Shown in pieces: positions 8,701 through 12,913 of a DNA stretch of 12,913 bases. Position 1 is the first letter of the stretch. Each line of letters begins with the position of its first letter. The notes beneath the pieces are model-generated. The model saw only the letters and a list, made by a program, of their open reading frames with translations. It made no database searches and was not told where the DNA came from. A program made the position numbers and the translations under genes. This DNA is from OCS116 cluster bacterium (GTDB lineage: Bacteria > Pseudomonadota > Alphaproteobacteria > Rhizobiales > OSC116). The stretch is taken from the NCBI GenBank assembly GCA_002402005.2, contig NVUS02000087.1, positions 1-12,913 on the forward strand. Direction: 5' to 3'.

Positions 8701-9297
8701 GGCAATCTACTGGGAGATGAACAATCCGGCCATGTCAAAGAAGTTGGCTTCGAGCTTTATCAAGACATGCTCGAAGAGGCCATTGCCAGCCTTAAATCTG
8801 GCGACCTCAATGTCGAGGTCGATGAAAAATGGACCAGTGAGATCAACATTGGCATCCCAGTACTTATCCCCGAAAATTACGTTACCGATCTTGACCTGCG
8901 TCTCGGCCTATACCGCCGCCTATCTGGCTTTGAAACCGCCGCAATGATTGATGATTTCTCTGTCGAACTAACCGATAGATTCGGTAAAAAGCCCGAAGAA
9001 GTGATCTATCTACTTAAAATCATGAAGATCAAACTCATGTGCCGCCGCGCCAATATCGATAAGGTCGATGCCGGCCCCAAAGGCCTGACCATCCGATTCC
9101 GCAAAAATAACTTCGCCAATGCAAGCGGGCTTATGGAGCTGATTCAAACCAGCCGTGGCAAGATTAAACTACGTAACGACCAGCGTATATTCCTAGCCGA
9201 AGGCATGCCACACGAGAAAGACCGATTGCGGGTCTGCACCGAGTTTATTGAAATATTGAATGGCCTAATCGATGAGTTAGATGAAGAAAACGTGTAA
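5755..9297 (+). CDS. mfd: Transcription-repair coupling factor Mfd
   Basis: Mfd pushes stalled RNA polymerase off DNA lesions and recruits UvrA for excision repair. At 1180 residues it is full length. Order: a UvrB-like N-terminal module (PYDRVSPAQNLVGERL at 83-98; HEKGEFAIRGSIVDIFSG at 173-190); the CarD-like RNA polymerase interaction domain at about 505-560 (IVHIEHGIGQFTGL); a RecG-like translocase with Walker A GDVGFGKT (655-662), DEEQH (756-760), TATPIPRT (782-789), ATTIIESGIDIP (894-905) and QLRGRVGRS (925-933); a TRG-type region with DLDIRGAGNLLGDEQSG; then the C-terminal D7 domain (from about 1040). The start is fixed by abutment with sdhE (TAAATG). No frameshift or lost motif was seen. 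It probably shares the promoter upstream of sdhE. Its translocase core is homologous to RecG, encoded divergently next door. Confidence 0.98.
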   Translation: MPNKPTIDNPLELSDHNVICSVPEGADALLIAKVWQQTQAQNSLQDIIFVARDDARLSAIANSLKFYLLNVNPLTIPAWDCLPYDRVSPAQNLVGERLKAFAILTNRNKQVAANKPAQSRLILTSINAVMMRTAPQAYFNRAFLTLKLSNRVNLSDFATYFVRNGFHKVATVHEKGEFAIRGSIVDIFSGNMTLPARLDFFGDTLDSIKSFDPLTQRSQAKLKGITILPAGEMMLNDKTISTFRSKYVAEFGAVKSEDALYEAISAGRSAVGMEHWMPYFHDELDTIFDFCQNPLIMTDHQMQESVNARDEQINDYYKARIEAVEHQGLGAPLYKPVKPDDLYIGKAALADILAKKQTIELNSFTIPAALDGSNVIDFGGKIGRKFSAERLERDKNIYDIVSQYLTGLQNDQQKVLICCQSTGSAERLRDLLLDHGIQNSTYIENFQQFSALGAGSLAFAPTPIASGFSIANLHFIAEQDILGDSLKNAHKKRRAADFISEASSLTINDFIVHIEHGIGQFTGLKTIEVSGNPHDCLELKYAGGDRLYLPVENIELLSRYGSEEIGAQLDRLGGSGWQARKAKLKERIKDIANKLIKVAAERMLKKGKIIADPDHLYQEFVARFGFNETEDQLHAIEDIVADMQSGKPMDRLICGDVGFGKTEVALRAAFLAVMSGMQVALVVPTTLLARQHYKTFIERFKDLPIRIDQASRLVGTKALNDTKAAMASGEVDIVIGTHALLAKNIKFDSLGLLIIDEEQHFGVVHKERLKELQSDIHVLTLTATPIPRTMQLAMTGVRELSIIATPPVDRLAIRTFISPLDPVIIREALMREHYRGGQSFYVCPRVSDLEERADFLREFVPEIKFVIAHGQMTPASLDEVMNAFYDGKYDLLLATTIIESGIDIPTANTLIIHRSDMFGLAQLYQLRGRVGRSKTRAYALFTLPTHGKISENAQKRLNVLQSLDSLGAGFTLASHDLDIRGAGNLLGDEQSGHVKEVGFELYQDMLEEAIASLKSGDLNVEVDEKWTSEINIGIPVLIPENYVTDLDLRLGLYRRLSGFETAAMIDDFSVELTDRFGKKPEEVIYLLKIMKIKLMCRRANIDKVDAGPKGLTIRFRKNNFANASGLMELIQTSRGKIKLRNDQRIFLAEGMPHEKDRLRVCTEFIEILNGLIDELDEENV

Positions 9298-9304
9298 AAC
9301 TAAC

Positions 9305-9318
9305 GGTATTATAATACC
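9305..9318. repeat. Perfect 14-bp palindrome after mfd
   Basis: GGTATTATAATACC equals its own reverse complement and begins eight bases after the mfd stop. As RNA it could form a 5-bp stem with a TATA loop, but no T-run follows directly (the next runs are at 9336-9340 and 9347-9352), so it is not a standard terminator. It may be a weak termination or 3'-end structure, or a dimeric-protein site upstream of the rplM promoter. The role is unknown. Confidence 0.6.
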
Positions 9319-9365
9319 TAAAATATAAACCATTGTTTTTATTGTGTTTTTTAGAAGAAACAAAT

Positions 9366-9393
9366 TTGACATTCACTTTCATTGCTATATAAC
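9366..9393 (+). promoter_or_regulatory. Strong predicted promoter of rplM-rpsI
   Basis: Perfect -35 TTGACA (9366-9371), 16-bp spacer, -10 TATAAC (9388-9393; five of six). The start site would be near 9400, giving a leader of about 35 nt. The strength fits a ribosomal-protein operon. Sequence-only prediction. Confidence 0.7.
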
Positions 9394-9416
9394 CACATCA
9401 TCTTTAATCGAAATAG

Positions 9417-9430
9417 ACAATCGGAATTGT
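9417..9430 (+). promoter_or_regulatory. Small hairpin presenting the rplM ribosome binding site
   Basis: ACAAT (9417-9421) and ATTGT (9426-9430) form a 5-bp stem around a CGGA loop. The GGA in the loop is the only Shine-Dalgarno candidate for ATG 9435. The stem is AT-rich and weak, so this could be chance. E. coli rplM is autoregulated by L13 at the translational level, so structure here is worth noting. Confidence 0.3.
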
Positions 9431-9434
9431 GATA

Positions 9435-9902
9435 ATGAAAACTTTTTCAGCAACTCCTTCAGATATCGATAAGAAATGGATTCTTATTGATGCCGAAGAT
9501 CTTGTACTTGGTCGTTTAGCAAGCATCATTGCTTCACGCCTACGTGGCAAGCATTTACCTACTTTCACTCCGCATATGGACACCGGCGATAATATCGTGG
9601 TTATCAATGCAGATAAAGTGCATCTAACTGGTAAAAAACGTGAAGACAAAACATATTACTGGCATACAGGTCATCCTGGCGGCATCAAATCACGTACAGC
9701 CGAAGACCTTCTAGACGGTCGTTTCCCGACACGTGTACTAGAAGCTGCTGTAAAACGCATGTTACCTGGTGGCCCACTAAGCCGCAAACAACTTAAAAAC
9801 CTATATCTATATGCTGGTCCATCTCATGAGCAAGAAGCTCAACAGCCAGAAGTTTTGGATGTAGCTGCTATGAATCCTAAAAATGTAAAGGGTCGTAAAT
9901 AA
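9435..9902 (+). CDS. rplM: 50S ribosomal protein L13
   Basis: L13 is an early-assembling 23S rRNA-binding protein of the large subunit. From ATG 9435 the product is 155 residues, slightly longer than E. coli L13 (142) because of short extensions at both ends. Family blocks are KKWILIDAEDLVLGRLAS, RGKHLPTFTPHMDTGDNIVVINADKV, VKRMLPGGPLSRKQLKNL and YAGPSHEQEAQQPE. The in-frame GTG at 9429, two codons earlier, is rejected: homologs begin MKT, and GGA at 9423-9425 is well spaced from the ATG. Arginine is encoded mostly by CGT, unlike the CGC/CGG-richer neighbours, as expected for high expression. The TAA overlaps the rpsI ATG by one base. Promoter at 9366-9393. Confidence 0.97.
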   Translation: MKTFSATPSDIDKKWILIDAEDLVLGRLASIIASRLRGKHLPTFTPHMDTGDNIVVINADKVHLTGKKREDKTYYWHTGHPGGIKSRTAEDLLDGRFPTRVLEAAVKRMLPGGPLSRKQLKNLYLYAGPSHEQEAQQPEVLDVAAMNPKNVKGRK

Positions 9903-10378
9903 TGTCAAAAACTCTTGAAGATCTAGCAGAAGTAACAGACATCGTATCTGAAGAAAATGCCGCTCCTAAATATGAGCAAAAATTAGACGCCCAAGGCCGT
10001 GCATATGCAACTGGCAAACGTAAAGACGCTGTTGCACGTGTTTGGATCAAACCAGGCTCAGGCAAAATCACTGTAAACGGCCGCGATGTTGAAACATATT
10101 TCGCCCGTCCTGTACTACGTCTTATCATCGCCCAAGCATTTGAAATTGCTGAACGCGTTGATGCATACGACATTGTATGCACAGTTAAAGGTGGCGGTCT
10201 TTCAGGCCAAGCTGGTGCTGTTCGTCATGGTGTATCACTTGCGCTAACCCGCTTTGAAACAGAATTACGTGCCCCGCTTAAGAAAGCTGGCTTCCTAACT
10301 CGTGATGCTCGTGTTGTTGAACGTAAAAAATACGGTCGTGCTAAAGCCCGTAAGAGCTTCCAGTTCTCAAAACGTTAG
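9902..10378 (+). CDS. rpsI: 30S ribosomal protein S9
   Basis: S9 sits in the head of the small subunit, and its C-terminal tail reaches the P-site tRNA. 158 residues: an acidic, variable N-terminal extension of about 35 residues, as is common in alphaproteobacterial S9 (E. coli has 130 in all), then the core with YATGKRKDAVARVWIKPGSG, VKGGGLSGQAGAVRHGVSLAL, and the invariant end KYGRAKARKSFQFSKR. The start ATG overlaps the rplM stop (TAATG), so translation is probably coupled by reinitiation. CGT-rich arginine codons match rplM. The gene is followed 22 bp later by a strong terminator, making rplM-rpsI a closed two-gene operon. Confidence 0.98.
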   Translation: MSKTLEDLAEVTDIVSEENAAPKYEQKLDAQGRAYATGKRKDAVARVWIKPGSGKITVNGRDVETYFARPVLRLIIAQAFEIAERVDAYDIVCTVKGGGLSGQAGAVRHGVSLALTRFETELRAPLKKAGFLTRDARVVERKKYGRAKARKSFQFSKR

Positions 10379-10400
10379 TCAAAACTGTATATCAAATTCG

Positions 10401-10432
10401 AAAGAGCTTGCAGTTTTGCAAGCTCTTTTTTT
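10401..10432 (+). terminator. Rho-independent terminator of rplM-rpsI
   Basis: Left arm AAAGAGCTTGCA (10401-10412), loop GTTT (10413-10416), right arm TGCAAGCTCTTT (10417-10428): a perfect 12-bp stem. Its last three bases open a run of seven T at 10426-10432. It lies 22 bp after the rpsI stop and separates this operon from the exporter-argC genes. Confidence 0.95.
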
Positions 10433-10450
10433 ATGTTAAATTGACTCTTG

Positions 10451-10459
10451 AGGGAGGTG
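10451..10459 (+). promoter_or_regulatory. Near-perfect Shine-Dalgarno fixing a TTG start
   Basis: AGGGAGGTG contains GGAGGTG (10453-10459), a seven-base complement of the usual 16S 3' tail. GGAGG ends five bases before TTG 10463. This decides the start of the LysE-family gene over the upstream in-frame TTG 10448 and GTG 10457, which lie before or within the site. Confidence 0.8.
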
Positions 10460-10462
10460 CAA

Positions 10463-11113
10463 TTGTTCGACACCATTTCAGAATTTAGCTATCTAATTCC
10501 ATTTTTCATCGCCACACTTATTTTTGGTTTTGTGCCCGGCCCATCCATTATGTATACCATGGCACAAACTGTAGCGCGTGGCCGACGAGGTGGCCTTAAT
10601 GCGGCCTTTGGCATTCACATCGGTTGTTTCGCCCATATCATTGCGGCGGCTCTAGGGTTGAGCGCAATTTTTAGTTTGGTTCCGGAATTATATCTAACCG
10701 TTAAATTCATCGGTGTGGCTTATTTGCTTTATTTGGGCGTTAAAATGTTTCGCTCCAAAACCACAAGTAAAATTGATGGCGACATTCCGGTTGAGCATAT
10801 CGCAACCGAACGAAAATCCACCTTCATCAGCAGCGCAATGGTCGAGATCTTAAACCCCAAAACCGCCATTTTCTACATTGCTTTTTTACCGCAATTTATT
10901 AATGTAGATGCGGCATGGCCAGTGTGGGTGCAATTTGTGGTATTGGGTCAGATTATCAATATGGTTTTCTCATCCGCTGACTTGATTTATATATTCGCCG
11001 CAGATTATATTATAGAAAAATTCAAAGGCAATACCGCCAGTGGCAAATATTTAAACTGGGTTGGCGGCTCACTATTGATCGGCCTTGCCACCCATTTAGC
11101 TCTCGAAGAATAA
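10463..11113 (+). CDS. LysE/RhtB-family amino-acid exporter
   Basis: Predicted inner-membrane exporter of amino acids or derivatives; the substrate cannot be read from sequence. 216 residues with about six hydrophobic segments, the usual size. Family marks are PGPSIMYTMAQTVARGRRGG at 25-44, GIHIGCFAHIIAAALGLSA at 50-68, KFIGVAYLLYLGVKMF at 81-96, and NPKTAIFYIAFLPQF at 131-145. A charged cytoplasmic-type loop lies at about 97-120. The TTG start is chosen from the excellent ribosome binding site; upstream in-frame starts at 10448 and 10457 would place the Shine-Dalgarno inside the gene. It sits 30 bp after the rpsI terminator with no clear promoter seen in between, and 21 bp before argC, so co-transcription with argC is likely. 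Export of arginine-pathway compounds is only a neighbourhood-based guess. Confidence 0.9.
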   Translation: MFDTISEFSYLIPFFIATLIFGFVPGPSIMYTMAQTVARGRRGGLNAAFGIHIGCFAHIIAAALGLSAIFSLVPELYLTVKFIGVAYLLYLGVKMFRSKTTSKIDGDIPVEHIATERKSTFISSAMVEILNPKTAIFYIAFLPQFINVDAAWPVWVQFVVLGQIINMVFSSADLIYIFAADYIIEKFKGNTASGKYLNWVGGSLLIGLATHLALEE

Positions 11114-11134
11114 TCATAAAGAATAGAGATTGTA

Positions 11135-12181
11135 ATGACAGATAATAAATTAAAAGTTGGTATTTTGGGCGCGTCTGGCTATACAGGCGCCGACCTTGTG
11201 CGTTTGGCCGCTCAACATCCGAATATGGATTTAAAAGTACTGACCGCCAACAGCCATGCCGGCAAAAAATATGCCGAAGTCTACCCACATCTAGGCGGTA
11301 TGGATTTGCCAGACCTGATTAAAATTGAAGATGCCAATTGGAGCGACCTCGATGTTATTTTCTGCGGCCTGCCACATGGCACCACACAAAAAATTGTTGC
11401 TTCCTTACCTCAACATGTAAAAGTGATAGACTTAAGCGCCGATTTCAGATTGCGCAATACTGATACATATCACGAATGGTATGGTCATGAACATTATGCG
11501 CCACAGCTACAACCATCTGCCGTTTATGGCCTGCCAGAACATTATAGAGAGCAAGTCAAAGACGCACGGCTTGTGGCCTGCCCGGGCTGCTACCCAACCG
11601 CTGTGCTCCTACTGCTCATTCCCTTGCTGAAAGCTAAATTACTCGATGAAAAATCACTGATCATCGATGCCAAATCCGGCCTGACTGGCGCCGGCCGTGG
11701 CTTGAAACTAAATACATTATTCGCCGAAGCCGGCGAGGGCATGAGCGCTTATGCCGTAGCCGGTCATCGCCATGCGCCCGAAATTGAGCAAGAGCTTACT
11801 TCCGCTTTAGGCAGCGATGTCATGGTCACTTTCACCCCGCATCTCATCCCAATGAACAGAGGCGAATTTATCTCAACCTATGCCAATCTAGCCAATGGTG
11901 CATCAGTACAAGATTTACGAGAATGCCTAAACAATGCCTACCAAGACGAGCCATTTGTACGGCTACTCGCCGAAGGCGCGGGCATTGGCACCCAACATGT
12001 CCGTGGCTCAAACCATTGTTTATTGTCAGTCAATAAAGACCGGGTTGATGGCCGAGTTATCTTATTCTCAACCTTGGACAATCTGGTCAAAGGCTCAAGC
12101 GGGCAGGCCATCCAGAATATGAATATCATGTTTGGTTTGGATGAAACATTGGGTCTAAACCAGCAACCAATGTTCCCTTAA
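11135..12181 (+). CDS. argC: N-acetyl-gamma-glutamyl-phosphate reductase
   Basis: ArgC reduces N-acetyl-glutamyl-5-phosphate to the semialdehyde with NADPH, the third step of arginine (ornithine) synthesis, in the cytoplasm. The 348-residue length matches the long (type 1) form. Marks are the nucleotide-binding GASGYTG (12-18), CGLPHGTTQ (77-85), VIDLSADFRLR (97-107), AVYGLPEHYRE (129-139), the active-site block ACPGCYPT with catalytic Cys152, GHRHAPEIEQE (210-220) with the conserved histidines, FTPHLIPMNRGE, and VKGSSGQAIQNMN near the end. ATG 11135 is the natural start, with GATAGAGAT-like purine-rich sequence only weakly resembling a Shine-Dalgarno. It is flanked closely by two predicted exporters (21 bp before, 13 bp after). 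No other arg gene lies in the window, as is usual for scattered arg genes in this class. Confidence 0.97.
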   Translation: MTDNKLKVGILGASGYTGADLVRLAAQHPNMDLKVLTANSHAGKKYAEVYPHLGGMDLPDLIKIEDANWSDLDVIFCGLPHGTTQKIVASLPQHVKVIDLSADFRLRNTDTYHEWYGHEHYAPQLQPSAVYGLPEHYREQVKDARLVACPGCYPTAVLLLLIPLLKAKLLDEKSLIIDAKSGLTGAGRGLKLNTLFAEAGEGMSAYAVAGHRHAPEIEQELTSALGSDVMVTFTPHLIPMNRGEFISTYANLANGASVQDLRECLNNAYQDEPFVRLLAEGAGIGTQHVRGSNHCLLSVNKDRVDGRVILFSTLDNLVKGSSGQAIQNMNIMFGLDETLGLNQQPMFP

Positions 12182-12194
12182 TCAAGGCAACTCC

Positions 12195-12913
12195 ATGCAT
12201 TTTGACATCATACTCATTGTCTTATTTGCCGCCATTTTGCATGCCAGTTGGAATGCCATGCTAAAAGTACAGGGTGATCGCTTTGTGGTTATCAGCCTTA
12301 TGGCAAGTTTCAGCGCATTAATTGGCTTGCCATTTGTTATTTATTATGGCCTGCCTTCGCCGGAAATTTGGCCCTATATAGCCGCTTCTGGCGTCATTCA
12401 TTTCATATATAAAATGTTGCTCATTAGCGCCTATAAACACGGCGACTTTGGCCAAGTTTACCCGATAGCACGTGGCGGTGCGCCGCTATTATTGCTCGTC
12501 GCCACTTTGTGGTTTCTAGCCGATATAGAGTTTACAAGTTGGGAGATTATCGGCTCACTAACCGTTTCAATCGGTCTGCTATTGCTTATTTTCAACAATG
12601 GAATCAAAGTTATAATGGCCAATAGCAAAGGCATAATATTTGCCATCGGTGCGGCAGTCTCAATTGCCAGCTACACCTATGTTGATAGTATGGGCGCCCG
12701 CATAAATGGCAGCGCTTTGCATTATATGGCACTGTTCAGCATTGTCGATGGTCTGCCAATCTTTCTCTATATGCTGTATAAACGCAAGGGCAATATTTTG
12801 CCGACAATTCAAAGCAATTATAAAAATGGTCTCATCGTCGCGGGGCTTTCGTTTATTTCCTACGGTTTGTTTTTATGGGCAGCCACCCAAGCGCCCATTG
12901 CGCTCATCGCCTC
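12195..12913 (+). CDS. EamA/DMT-family transporter, 3'-truncated by window edge
   Basis: An open frame runs from ATG 12195 off the right edge (239 full codons). AAGG at 12184-12187 is seven bases upstream. The protein is very hydrophobic, with repeated membrane segments beginning MHFDIILIVLFAAILHASWN. It carries features of the drug/metabolite transporter (EamA) group: LHASWNAMLK at 15-24, then KMLLISAYKHGDFGQVYPIARGGAPLL in the first half, and a second half that begins again at about IIFAIGAAVSIASYTYVDS. About seven or eight of the expected ten helices are visible. The substrate is unknown; family members move amino acids, purines, or other metabolites. It begins 13 bp after argC, so it probably shares its transcript. 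Confidence 0.85.
   Translation, partial: MHFDIILIVLFAAILHASWNAMLKVQGDRFVVISLMASFSALIGLPFVIYYGLPSPEIWPYIAASGVIHFIYKMLLISAYKHGDFGQVYPIARGGAPLLLLVATLWFLADIEFTSWEIIGSLTVSIGLLLLIFNNGIKVIMANSKGIIFAIGAAVSIASYTYVDSMGARINGSALHYMALFSIVDGLPIFLYMLYKRKGNILPTIQSNYKNGLIVAGLSFISYGLFLWAATQAPIALIA

Noticed and set aside
9429..9434. GTG at 9429 as the rplM start
   Set aside because: It would add only two residues, lies at the end of the small hairpin stem and too close to GGA at 9423; L13 homologs begin at the MKT encoded from 9435.
10441..10446. TTGACT as a -35 element for the LysE-family gene
   Set aside because: A -10 at normal spacing would fall at or after the TTG start codon (about 10463), so it cannot drive the full gene. 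The exporter promoter remains unidentified.
1..12913. A novel defence, mobile or secondary-metabolite system
   Set aside because: All genes but the TPR-SPOR protein fall in recognisable families, gene order is typical of alphaproteobacterial core chromosome, and I found no integrase, transposase, direct-repeat array or long non-coding stretch.

Overview
This window reads as ordinary chromosomal DNA from an alphaproteobacterium with a moderate to low GC content. I cannot name the genus from sequence alone. The alphaproteobacterial call rests on three things: the gene order recG / sdhE-mfd, with a DUF502 protein and glmS on the other side of recG; the order rplM-rpsI followed shortly by argC; and the form of the proteins, such as an S9 with an extended N-terminus and an SdhE with an intact RGMKE motif. 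Coding density is very high. No intergenic gap exceeds about 140 bases, and I saw no tRNA, rRNA, CRISPR array, insertion sequence or phage gene.

Layout, left to right. (1) 2-3230, plus strand: the C-terminal 371 codons of glmS (amino-sugar synthesis), then a secreted TPR protein ending in a SPOR domain, then a two-helix DUF502 membrane protein. (2) 3231-5342, minus strand: recG, meeting the DUF502 gene tail to tail with no base between the two stop codons. (3) 5343-5460: a compact divergent promoter region serving recG to the left and sdhE-mfd to the right. (4) 5461-9297, plus strand: sdhE (succinate dehydrogenase flavinylation factor) and mfd (transcription-repair coupling factor), with TAA and ATG directly abutting. 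(5) 9298-9434: an AT-rich spacer with a perfect 14-bp palindrome, a near-consensus sigma-70-type promoter and a small hairpin over the rplM ribosome binding site. (6) 9435-10378: rplM-rpsI, overlapping by one base (TAATG), closed by a textbook rho-independent terminator at 10401-10432. (7) 10463-12913, plus strand: a LysE/RhtB-family exporter starting at TTG, argC (arginine biosynthesis), and an EamA/DMT-family transporter that runs off the right edge.

Functionally these are housekeeping modules: cell-envelope precursor supply and envelope proteins; repair of stalled forks and stalled RNA polymerase (RecG and Mfd, which share the RecG-type helicase core) around a respiratory-complex assembly factor; two ribosomal proteins; and an arginine-pathway gene between two predicted metabolite exporters. 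I found no convincing new system. The most worthwhile second looks are the TPR-SPOR and DUF502 proteins beside glmS, the zero-gap convergent junction, the regulatory architecture at 5343-5460 and 9298-9434, and the exporter-argC-exporter arrangement.
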